This document shows, piece after piece, positions 42,775 through 50,742 of a DNA stretch of 64,000 nucleotides. The position numbers were made by a program, and so were the translations under genes. The stretch comes from Flavobacterium sp. LMO8 (GTDB taxonomy: Bacteria; Bacteroidota; Bacteroidia; Flavobacteriales; Flavobacteriaceae). The stretch spans positions 1 to 64,000 of the forward strand of contig NZ_WIBJ01000006.1 in the NCBI RefSeq assembly GCF_009495755.1. Reading direction: 5' to 3'. The notes under the pieces were generated by a model. That model saw only the letters and a program-made list of their open reading frames with translations. It had not been told where the DNA came from and did not search any database. Each line of letters opens with the position of its first letter. Positions within the stretch are counted from its first letter, which is position 1.

Positions 42775-43525
42775 CGCGAAGTTCTTTACCGGTTAATGAA
42801 ATAAAAACATCTTCTAAATTATGTGCACCAGTTGTGCTTTGAATCAATTCGCTTGGTGTTCCTTCTGCATAAATTGTTCCTCTATCGATAATGGCAATTT
42901 TAGTACAAAAATCCTGTGCTTCGGTTAAATGATGCGATGTATAGATAATTGTAGTTCCTTTTGCATTTAATTCTCTTAAATAATCAATAATTACATTTTT
43001 AGATTGCACATCAACTCCAACGGTTGGTTCATCTAAAAACAAAATTAATGGTTCGTGTAAAATTCCAGCAATAAGATTAATTCTGCGTTTCATTCCGCCT
43101 GAAAAAGTTTCGATTTTCTTATCAGCAAACTTCAATAAACCTAATTGGTCAAGAGCTAAATTTACTTTTTCTTTCAGAATTTTACCTTTAAGTCCGTACA
43201 TACTTCCAAAATACAACAAGTTTTCTCTAGCCGTAAGTGTTGGATATAATGCGTATTCTTGTGGAACTACACCAATTGTTTTTTTAATTTCAAATGCGTT
43301 TTTTTCATAAGTAAGATTGTTAATGCTAAAATTACCCGAAGTTGGTTTAATAATTCCGCAAAGCATTGATATTAAAGTGGTTTTTCCGGCGCCATTTGGA
43401 CCGAGTAAACCGTATATTTCTTTTTCCTCAATACTTAAATTTAGATTATTTACTGAAAAATAATCTGCCTCTTTATATTGCTTAAAAAGTTGATTAATTT
43501 GAATTATGTTTTTATTGCTACTCAC
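42764..43525 (-). CDS. ABC transporter ATP-binding protein
   Basis: The 253-residue ATPase has Walker A GLLGPNGAGKTT (about 42-53), the Q-loop GVVPQEYALYP, signature FSGGMKRR, Walker B LILFLDEPTVGVD and the switch His in YTSHH. It drives the ABC-2 permease encoded downstream. It starts one base after the BtrH-like gene. Confidence 0.95.
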   Translation of the reverse strand: MSSNKNIIQINQLFKQYKEADYFSVNNLNLSIEEKEIYGLLGPNGAGKTTLISMLCGIIKPTSGNFSINNLTYEKNAFEIKKTIGVVPQEYALYPTLTARENLLYFGSMYGLKGKILKEKVNLALDQLGLLKFADKKIETFSGGMKRRINLIAGILHEPLILFLDEPTVGVDVQSKNVIIDYLRELNAKGTTIIYTSHHLTEAQDFCTKIAIIDRGTIYAEGTPSELIQSTTGAHNLEDVFISLTGKELRDDV

Positions 43526-43526
43526 T

Positions 43527-44522
43527 TTAGATGGCTTTTTTAAGTTTCTTAAAAAACGCTTCTTCTAAATCTGCAATATGAAGCAATTGATCTGCTAATG
43601 TATTGTATACATCTTCCAAATTACTTCGATTTTTGTATACGCGAGAAGCATCTACGGCGAAATCTCTCCATAAATCACCAATTTGAGTAATTTCTAACGA
43701 AAGTTCTTTTAGCTTATCATTTTTTAAAATTACTGCAGCTTCTTGTAAAAAAGCACCATAAATAAATCGGAAACCACCGCCTCCAGTTCCTATTTCTTCT
43801 TGCATACGAATCATTTGAGCTAAATAATGATTCGCTACCTTAACTCCTTTAGTTTTTGGCCATTTACGAATACTTTTTGCTAAAAATCGCATAGCTGCAA
43901 CGCCAACAATTGGCACCGGAGCTAACATGTCGTTACAGGTATTCTTGATTCCTTTTTTAATGGCTTTTTCCCAATTAATTTCAGATGGAATATTAGTTGG
44001 ATAATACATTTGTCCTTTTGGAGAAAGTACGCCTTTTGCAAATCTTACTTTTTCTAATTCAGATTCTGATAACGTTGTAACGGTTTCCATTACAGGATCG
44101 CTGATTAAAAAAGTATTATCTTTTTTTCCGTAAACTACTAAATTGTGAGCATTAAAATGAAAACGATATTCATCTGGAAAATATGTTAAATTATAAACTC
44201 CAACTTGTAAACCTGTTGGAATGTTATTTTTAAGGTTATTTTCTAATGCTATTTGTGCCTTTTCAGGACTTGAAAATTTTATTCTCTTAACTGTAATTCC
44301 TAATCGTTTTGCTGCTTTATTGAAAATAAAACCTGGCATAGGACGATAGCTTATTGCTGGTGCTTGATTAACTTTTAATAATGGAAAATAAAAAAAGAAC
44401 AATCCCGAGCCAATACCAAAAACCATTGGTTCGCTGATATTTATTCCGTTGAATTTTAATAAATTAGAAGCAACTCCATTTTCACAATGTGCTGATTGAT
44501 GATGTGTAAAATTGGTTTCCAT
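43527..44522 (-). CDS. BtrH-like acyl-ACP acyltransferase
   Basis: The 331-residue protein has an N-terminal BtrH domain: Cys13 in SAHCENGVASNLL, His in FHFNAHNLVVYG and Asp in LISDPVMETV give the papain-like triad. A helical C-terminal domain (about 180-331) has GTGGGGFRFIYGAFLQEAA. BtrH of butirosin synthesis transfers an acyl group from an ACP to an amino group of the antibiotic. A related enzyme in this operon could join the ACP-bound polyene acid to the dialkylresorcinol hydroxyl. This role is inferred. Confidence 0.85.
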   Translation of the reverse strand: METNFTHHQSAHCENGVASNLLKFNGINISEPMVFGIGSGLFFFYFPLLKVNQAPAISYRPMPGFIFNKAAKRLGITVKRIKFSSPEKAQIALENNLKNNIPTGLQVGVYNLTYFPDEYRFHFNAHNLVVYGKKDNTFLISDPVMETVTTLSESELEKVRFAKGVLSPKGQMYYPTNIPSEINWEKAIKKGIKNTCNDMLAPVPIVGVAAMRFLAKSIRKWPKTKGVKVANHYLAQMIRMQEEIGTGGGGFRFIYGAFLQEAAVILKNDKLKELSLEITQIGDLWRDFAVDASRVYKNRSNLEDVYNTLADQLLHIADLEEAFFKKLKKAI

Positions 44523-44926
44523 TAAGCTCCTTTATAATTTGTTAATTCGGCTACCGAAATCTGAAAAGTATCTGCATATTTTTGCAGTATTTTTTGATTT
44601 AATTTTTTAAAAACAGCAGGTTTTGCATGTCTTTTTACTCTCCATTTCCACATTCCAACATAATCGGCTAGTGTAATCCAGTCCATTCTATGAAGTTCCA
44701 TGAAATATACAATTGGACTTGCTTTTCCTGATTTTATATCTTGTTTTGCTTCTTCTATACGTTCGTTAATTGCATTTATAGAATTTTCTAAAGCAATTGT
44801 TTTAGGTTCCCAGCCGGTGCTTAATCCTGTAGTGTAATTTCCGTTTTCATCAGTTGCGTAACATAATTCTTTTACATTACTTTTAGATAAATTACTTTCA
44901 TCTTGAGGTATTTCTTCTTTCTTCAT
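44522..44926 (-). CDS. Small basic protein with XRE-like helices, paired with the BtrH-like enzyme
   Basis: The 134-residue protein has a polar N-terminal part (about 1-65) and a C-terminal helical block MDWITLADYVGMWKWRVKRH ... KYADTFQISVAEL that resembles a Cro/C1-type helix-turn-helix, with basic residues in the middle. It overlaps the BtrH-like gene by one base. It could be a regulator of the operon or a structural partner of an enzyme. I cannot name a family with certainty. Confidence 0.65.
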   Translation of the reverse strand: MKKEEIPQDESNLSKSNVKELCYATDENGNYTTGLSTGWEPKTIALENSINAINERIEEAKQDIKSGKASPIVYFMELHRMDWITLADYVGMWKWRVKRHAKPAVFKKLNQKILQKYADTFQISVAELTNYKGA

Positions 44927-44927
44927 A

Positions 44928-45395
44928 TTACTTTACTTCTTGAATGAATAAATTTATTTCCGATTCTAATAAAAGATTTTCGTCTTGATAGGTTTGACAT
45001 TTCATAGTACAAATACTGTAATCGTCAGTGTCAAATCTTGAAACTAATGTAGCAGATGTTTTAATCGTTTGATTTACCATAGGCAACATAAATACTGATG
45101 CTTTTTTGATTCCGCTAATAAAGCCAACTAATTTTACATCTTCTTTAATTTCATTATCTCTCGTAAGAAAATAAGATTGTCCTACAATGCAAGAACAAGT
45201 TTGTGCTGCATTTTCTATTAATCCTACTTCTGAAAAATAATTATTTTCTACAAAAACGTTACTTGAATTGATTTCAAAAACCGAAGTTACTGAAGTGGTT
45301 GTTATTTCTTTTAAAACATCAACCATAAGCATAGGTGCTCTATGTGGTAAAAAGTGATTGATATTTATTTCTGCTTCCTTCAAAACCTGATTCAT
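44928..45395 (-). CDS. ApeP-like hotdog dehydratase, histidine-containing
   Basis: The 155-residue hotdog protein has FLPHRAPMLMVDVL (His18) and VGLIENAAQTCSC, motifs shared with dehydratases of aryl polyene clusters. It lies four bases from a paralogue (45400-45834) that has Gln in place of the His. The two may form a heterodimer that removes water from 3-hydroxyacyl-ACP. It lies one base upstream of the small basic protein gene. Confidence 0.82.
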   Translation of the reverse strand: MNQVLKEAEININHFLPHRAPMLMVDVLKEITTTSVTSVFEINSSNVFVENNYFSEVGLIENAAQTCSCIVGQSYFLTRDNEIKEDVKLVGFISGIKKASVFMLPMVNQTIKTSATLVSRFDTDDYSICTMKCQTYQDENLLLESEINLFIQEVK

Positions 45396-45399
45396 TATG

Positions 45400-45834
45400 T
45401 TATGCTAAAACGGTTTTCATTTGTCCACGAGCAATTTCAACTTCATTAAGAAGTACTGAAATATCTACTAATGTAATACCTGCAAACTCTTGAAGCACAT
45501 TTACTTTTGTGACAAGATTATCGTTTAATTTTGGTAATTGAAAAATCTCAATTGATTTAATTGACCCAATATAACCTGTTGGTGCTGGTTCCTGCTTTAA
45601 AAAAAACTGATAACCCGTATACAAAGCCACTGATTGTGCCATATGTTCGATTAAACCTGCTTCTTGAAAAATTGCGTTTTTGGTAAAAATATTTGTTTCT
45701 TCAACTGTAAATCCTGAATTGATGAAATTTTCGCCAAAAGCCAAAACTTTATCTACCATTACAAATGGAAACTTTTGCGGAATAAGATTTCCTACAAAAT
45801 TGCGATCTAAAATTGGTAAAGTAATGTTTTCCAT
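45400..45834 (-). CDS. ApeP-like hotdog protein, PQK variant
   Basis: The 144-residue protein is a paralogue of the previous hotdog protein: LIPQKFPFVMVDKV replaces the PHR motif, so the His is gone, while EAGLIEHMAQS is kept. It could be an inactive or differently tuned partner in a dehydratase pair. The start at 45834 makes a TAATG junction with the darB gene; a Met two codons earlier exists. Confidence 0.8.
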   Translation of the reverse strand: MENITLPILDRNFVGNLIPQKFPFVMVDKVLAFGENFINSGFTVEETNIFTKNAIFQEAGLIEHMAQSVALYTGYQFFLKQEPAPTGYIGSIKSIEIFQLPKLNDNLVTKVNVLQEFAGITLVDISVLLNEVEIARGQMKTVLA

Positions 45835-46967
45835 TAGCAAACCGTTAAATAAGCATATGAATATGAAAAACGTCCGCTTTCTGGGACAGATAATAATACT
45901 TTATCACCTTTTTTCAAATTACCCGAATTCATTAATTCTTCTAACATCAAATAAATAGATGCTGAACCAACGTTTCCAACGTGTTTTAAATTCATAAACC
46001 AACGTTCCATTGGAATCTCTGTATTTTGCTCTTTTAAAGCTTCATATAAACCTTTTACAAAGTAATGAGAAGAAACGTGAGGTAAAAAGTAAGTTATTTG
46101 ATCTGCACTTAAATTATTTTTATCCAAAGCTGCTTTCATACTCAAGGCACCTTTTTGTAAAATATGAGCGTCTAACAATTTTACATCTTGCTTAATAGCA
46201 AATACAGATTTTGAAAGCCATTCTGAAGATTTATAATCGCTCCAAGGTTTTATGCTTCCGTCTGGTCGTTTGTCTCCTCCAGCATACATACAAGTTTCTA
46301 ACTCATATGCATATGAAAAAGCTTCCATCCATTCTATTTTTAAAGAAATATTTCCACTTGGTTTATTTTCTAATAAAAATGCAGCGGCACCATCTGATAA
46401 CATCCATCTTAAAAAATCTTTTTTGAAAGCAACGATTGGTTGTTCTTCTAATTTTTTAAGATTGATAATTTCGTTTTCAAATTTATCGGCTAACATCCAA
46501 GTTGAAACTCTTTCAGAGCCAGTACAAATTGCATTATTCGTATTTCCTGATTTTACAGATAAATATCCGAATTTTAAAGCATTCATACCTGCATTACAAA
46601 CTCCAGAAGAAGAATTTAATTCAACTGATTGATTTTGTAACAATCCGTGAACCATAGCGGAATGCGATGGCAAAAGTAAATCGGGAGTTGAAGTTCCACA
46701 AGATAATAATTCAACATTTTGAGAAGTAAAATGGTCATCAAATAAACCATTAATTGCTAAAAAGGTTAAATCGGCATTAGAATGAGTAGGATTCCCATTT
46801 TCATCAATTGCATAGAATCTATTTTTAATTCCGTTATTTCTCAAAACTATTCGTCTTGCTTTTGAGGTTTCATCATTAATTAGACCCAACATATTTTCCA
46901 TTTCATCATTTGAAATAGGATTATTCGGCAAGAACTTACTAGATTTTGTTATGTAAACTTCAGACAT
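45834..46967 (-). CDS. darB: Dialkylresorcinol-forming KAS III-like synthase DarB
   Basis: DarB condenses a beta-ketoacyl thioester with a second acyl unit and closes the ring that becomes the 2,5-dialkylresorcinol half of flexirubins. The 377-residue protein is a KAS III homologue with Cys124 in SSGVCNAGMNA, His in FLPHVSSHYF and Asn in KHVGNVGSASIYLML, so the Cys-His-Asn triad is complete. It is next to DarA and two dehydratase genes, as in known clusters of F. johnsoniae and Chitinophaga pinensis. Confidence 0.9.
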   Translation of the reverse strand: MSEVYITKSSKFLPNNPISNDEMENMLGLINDETSKARRIVLRNNGIKNRFYAIDENGNPTHSNADLTFLAINGLFDDHFTSQNVELLSCGTSTPDLLLPSHSAMVHGLLQNQSVELNSSSGVCNAGMNALKFGYLSVKSGNTNNAICTGSERVSTWMLADKFENEIINLKKLEEQPIVAFKKDFLRWMLSDGAAAFLLENKPSGNISLKIEWMEAFSYAYELETCMYAGGDKRPDGSIKPWSDYKSSEWLSKSVFAIKQDVKLLDAHILQKGALSMKAALDKNNLSADQITYFLPHVSSHYFVKGLYEALKEQNTEIPMERWFMNLKHVGNVGSASIYLMLEELMNSGNLKKGDKVLLSVPESGRFSYSYAYLTVC

Positions 46968-46979
46968 TCTTATTAAACT

Positions 46980-47882
46980 TTATATCTTTTTGTAAAGAGC
47001 TTTTTCTTTTGCTATTTTATTAGCAATAAATGGATATTTTAAAAGGTGCAATATAAATACAATTGGTGAAATTACCCAAATAGCAACCCACAAATATGCA
47101 TTAAACACTTTTAACCAAAATTCTCTTGATTTTTTTTTATTTATGATAAAATTTGACCATGTTTTAAACATTTTATTCGCTTTTTTGTCCATTTCAACTA
47201 AAAACGGTCTAATTTCAACAGCGTCTAATTTTAATAATTCGTCTTGCAAATTGTTAAAATTTTTATTTAAGAGCGATTCTTTGATAACATTTCCAAATTT
47301 TGAGGCATTTTTAATTTCAGAATCGGCAACTCCTGGCAAAGGAAAAATGCCAAGATATTTTGTTTTTTTGCCTGAAAACATCCAATGCACAATTGTAACC
47401 ACGCTAATATGATTAATATTTCTATCTACCAAAGCTATATTACCCACTAAATTTGCTTGTACATCTAAAAGCAAAACTTTCATTTTTTCTTGTGCCTTTA
47501 CCCACATATTTCTTGCTCCAATAACTGTAATTACGGGAGTGTTTTTGAATAGTTGCTTTGCAAAAGAGCTTTTAAGAAATGAATTAACTGGAATAGAAGG
47601 CGATAAATACCAAACTTGATAACCTAATATAATTAAATCATATTGTTTTTCTAAAATGGCATTTGATGGTGCTTTTATTGGTGCTGGAATTTGTAAAAAA
47701 GATTCGGGAAATGCATTAAAAAAAGCTGATTTTTTCCAGGGAAAAGGAAAATCATTCTCCATTTCAATGGTATAATGCGTAATATCAATTTCTTCATCTG
47801 AAGAAAATGGAAGTGTCAAATTATCAAGAATTTCAGTTAATTGACCCGATTGCGAGTAGTGTATTACTAAAACGTTTTTCAT
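46980..47882 (-). CDS. darA: Dialkylresorcinol enzyme DarA
   Basis: DarA works with DarB to aromatise the cyclohexanedione intermediate to the resorcinol. The 300-residue protein starts with a flavodoxin-like phosphate loop (VLVIHYSQSGQLTEI, about 4-18) and has YDLIILGYQVWYLSPSIPV, consistent with flavin binding. A C-terminal helix (about 263-285, VAIWVISPIVFILHLL) may anchor it to the membrane. It lies 12 bases upstream of darB. Confidence 0.88.
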   Translation of the reverse strand: MKNVLVIHYSQSGQLTEILDNLTLPFSSDEEIDITHYTIEMENDFPFPWKKSAFFNAFPESFLQIPAPIKAPSNAILEKQYDLIILGYQVWYLSPSIPVNSFLKSSFAKQLFKNTPVITVIGARNMWVKAQEKMKVLLLDVQANLVGNIALVDRNINHISVVTIVHWMFSGKKTKYLGIFPLPGVADSEIKNASKFGNVIKESLLNKNFNNLQDELLKLDAVEIRPFLVEMDKKANKMFKTWSNFIINKKKSREFWLKVFNAYLWVAIWVISPIVFILHLLKYPFIANKIAKEKALYKKI

Positions 47883-47893
47883 GTTTACTGTTA

Positions 47894-49549
47894 TTAACTT
47901 ACGTTAATTTTCTTAAAATTTCTGATTTTATCTTCTCTTTTCTTGTGAACAAACACGCTCCATGTTGTGCTATCTTCGGCATCATAAATTTTAATTTTCT
48001 GAGAATCATCATTAATTAATAAATCATCTGAAGTACAATTTAAAATTTGAGCAGCTGCTGCTAAACCAGAATAAGTAGCGCCCGTTACCCCATGAGATAA
48101 TGTACTTGCTCCACATAAATACAAATTCTCAATTTCGGTTTTATTTTTATATGAAAATGGCCCTACTTGATTTAGTGTTTTATTTGTTCCGTATACATTT
48201 CCGTTTGTAGAATTGATGTAAAACTGATTGGTTTTTGGAGTTCCTAATTCGGCTTGAACGACATAATTTCGTACATTAGGAATAAACTCATCCATATTGT
48301 TTAGGAATTTCTCAACGATTCTTTTCTTATATAACTCATAAGCTTCTGAATGATAATCTTCTGAAGAATTAAAGTCTTTAAAACTATCATAATCTACATA
48401 AGTAACCACTTCAAAATTATGGTATTTCCCATTATAACTAACTGGATCTTTAAGCGTAGTGCAACTAATAAAAAGGGCTGGAAATTTATCTCCTTCAATA
48501 ATATTCCCTTTTGTTAAAGTATCAAAATGATTGTCTATATTTTCGTCTTCAAACTTCCATATATTACCCGAATCGATACCATATTTGGTTACATCTACTT
48601 CTAGAGTTAAAAATAAGATTAAAGAAGTTACTGAATATTTTGTTTTAGATAGTTTCTTGTCTAATTTTTTACTGATATTTTCTTTACCTATTAACTTTAA
48701 AAAAGTGATAGATGGATCGGCATTTGAAACAATTGTATTAGCTAGAATAGTTTCACCCGTTGCTAATTCGACTCCTTTTGCTTGGTTATTTTCAACAATA
48801 ATTTTTGTAACTTTTTGACTCACTCGAACTTCTCCGTCAAAACTTTTAATTTTACTAGTCATAGCTTTAACTATGCTACTTGCCCCACCCATTGGGTAAA
48901 ATCCACCATCAAAATAATGATTCATAACCGAGCAATGAACAGGAAAACAAGCTTGTGAAGGAGGTAAACCATGATCGCCACATTGCGAATTTAATATAGC
49001 TTGAAGCTTTGAATCTTTAATATGCCAACCTATTACACGCTTTAAGCTAAAAAGGGCAAACTTTCCAAAATGTTTTGTTCGAAAAGGAACGGTGATTTTT
49101 TGCCATAATCCTTTTAATTTTGGCATTAATTGAAGTTCGTAATTTACTTTTTGAATTAAAGAAAGGTATTCTTTGATGTTTTTTTCTTCTTTAGGAAATG
49201 CTTCAATTAATTTGTTTTGAAAATTATTAATTCCTGCTGGAATATCGAATTTTTGGTTACCAATTATGCAATGATCATAACCGTTTTTGTTCATTCTAAA
49301 AAAGGTTAAGTCATTAGCAATTCCTAAACCTTTATATAAGTCATTTGTTGATTGCCCTTCATCGAGTAAACCAATATAATGTACGCCTGGACTAAACCGT
49401 TGCCCATTTAACGTAAAAGTATGACACCATCCTCCTGGAACATAATGTTGTTCTAACACTAAAACTTTTTGACCACTTCGAGCCAAACATAAAGCAGTAG
49501 ACAAACCACCAGCTCCCGAACCTATAACAATTGCATCAAATTTTTCCAT
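47894..49549 (-). CDS. CrtI/phytoene-desaturase-like FAD oxidoreductase 2
   Basis: The 551-residue flavoprotein has DAIVIGSGAGGLSTALCLA and EQHYVPGGWCHTF at the N-terminus, GVHYIGLLDEG, and LYLCGASTLSHGVTGATYSG at the C-terminus, matching carotenoid isomerase/desaturase relatives. It is more like the enzymes annotated as prolycopene isomerase than the paralogue at 26959. A polar C-terminal tail of about 45 residues is extra. It precedes darA by 11 bases; isomerisation or oxidation of the polyene is possible. Confidence 0.87.
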   Translation of the reverse strand: MEKFDAIVIGSGAGGLSTALCLARSGQKVLVLEQHYVPGGWCHTFTLNGQRFSPGVHYIGLLDEGQSTNDLYKGLGIANDLTFFRMNKNGYDHCIIGNQKFDIPAGINNFQNKLIEAFPKEEKNIKEYLSLIQKVNYELQLMPKLKGLWQKITVPFRTKHFGKFALFSLKRVIGWHIKDSKLQAILNSQCGDHGLPPSQACFPVHCSVMNHYFDGGFYPMGGASSIVKAMTSKIKSFDGEVRVSQKVTKIIVENNQAKGVELATGETILANTIVSNADPSITFLKLIGKENISKKLDKKLSKTKYSVTSLILFLTLEVDVTKYGIDSGNIWKFEDENIDNHFDTLTKGNIIEGDKFPALFISCTTLKDPVSYNGKYHNFEVVTYVDYDSFKDFNSSEDYHSEAYELYKKRIVEKFLNNMDEFIPNVRNYVVQAELGTPKTNQFYINSTNGNVYGTNKTLNQVGPFSYKNKTEIENLYLCGASTLSHGVTGATYSGLAAAAQILNCTSDDLLINDDSQKIKIYDAEDSTTWSVFVHKKREDKIRNFKKINVS

Positions 49550-49604
49550 TATTTCTACATAGCAATAACTGAAAAATACAATTTTGCTTTTTAATTATTA
49601 CTAT

Positions 49605-50474
49605 TTATTTCCAAAAATCAAAATAATTGAACCATTGTAAAGGATATTTTTTCAACATACTTTCAAGGCTTTCAGTGTATGATTTTAGAAGTGCTTTTTC
49701 ATCTCTATGTTTTGCATTTGATTGTCTCGTATAAAGATGATAATGCAAGTTAGCTTCTTTCATTACATAAACAAACACTACAGGAACATTTAATCTCGAA
49801 GCAATTAAGAAAGGGCCAGATGGAAAACTTGCTTCTTTTCCTAAAAGAGTTTCTCTCATTACTTTTGTTCCTTCAAAATATCTATCTCCAGTAAAACATA
49901 CTAATTCATTATTTGCTAAAGCACCATTAATTTCATAAATATGAGATAAATCGTCTTTAATTAGAATAAATTTTATAGATGATTTTTGAGTGACTGTATC
50001 TAAATATTGTTTTATAGCCGAATGTTCTCTATCTGTAGTAACAAGATTTATTTGGCAATCAAAATTTATATCTCCAAAAAAATGTTCTGCTATTTCAAAA
50101 TTTCCAATGTGAGCACTTATTAAGACTCCTCCTCTTTTTTGAGCTTGTAAATCTTTTAGAATATCGATACCATCAAACTCGTACGTGAATTTATTTCGTA
50201 ATCCAGCAGAAATAGCTGTTTTATCAATAATGGTTTGCCCAAAAGTAAAGTAACTTTTGAAAACCATGAGTTTAGACTTAAAATAAGAATAATTAAGCCT
50301 TTCGTGAAAATAATAAAATATTTGTTTGTTACTTTCTTTTAAGAATATAAAATAGTAAAAAGCTACAAAAACTAAAACAGTGTAAGCTGCTTTAATTCCG
50401 AGCTTTTTTATACAAAAAACAAATATTTTATATCCAAGTACAGTACCTTTAGATTTTCCATCCCACTGACTCAT
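49605..50474 (-). CDS. LpxL/HtrB-like lysophospholipid acyltransferase
   Basis: The 289-residue protein has a membrane helix near the N-terminus (about 34-50) and the acyltransferase core: SAHIGNFEIAEHF (His-x4-Glu catalytic motif, near residue 120), FTGDRYFEGTKV and LGKEASFPSGPFLIA. Enzymes of this family move acyl chains from acyl-ACP to lipid A or other membrane acceptors. Acyltransferases of this kind are standard in aryl polyene clusters. Its gene lies six bases after the second ACP gene. Confidence 0.9.
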   Translation of the reverse strand: MSQWDGKSKGTVLGYKIFVFCIKKLGIKAAYTVLVFVAFYYFIFLKESNKQIFYYFHERLNYSYFKSKLMVFKSYFTFGQTIIDKTAISAGLRNKFTYEFDGIDILKDLQAQKRGGVLISAHIGNFEIAEHFFGDINFDCQINLVTTDREHSAIKQYLDTVTQKSSIKFILIKDDLSHIYEINGALANNELVCFTGDRYFEGTKVMRETLLGKEASFPSGPFLIASRLNVPVVFVYVMKEANLHYHLYTRQSNAKHRDEKALLKSYTESLESMLKKYPLQWFNYFDFWK

Positions 50475-50480
50475 GATATT

Positions 50481-50741
50481 TTATTTATTAGCGTTCTGTA
50501 TTTTAGTATCAATTAAATTATAAAAATCTTGAAAAGAAGCAATTCCAACGAAGTCTGCTTCTCCTAATTTAACCCCAAAATTTGATTCAATTGCAACAAC
50601 TAAATCTACATAATCTAAACTATCTAAACCAAGAGTATCTTTTAAATTTAATTCAGGAGAAATTACATCACCATCTACTTCAAATTCATCTACAAAAATC
50701 TCGTTTACTTTTTCAATAATTTCTTCGATTACCATAATCAT
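50481..50741 (-). CDS. Acyl carrier protein 2 of the pigment operon
   Basis: The 86-residue acidic protein has TLGLDSLDYVDL with Ser41 as the phosphopantetheine site. Met3 (50735) is an alternative start. It lies between a ketosynthase gene and the acyltransferase gene, so it is likely their carrier. Confidence 0.94.
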   Translation of the reverse strand: MIMVIEEIIEKVNEIFVDEFEVDGDVISPELNLKDTLGLDSLDYVDLVVAIESNFGVKLGEADFVGIASFQDFYNLIDTKIQNANK

Positions 50742-50742
50742 A

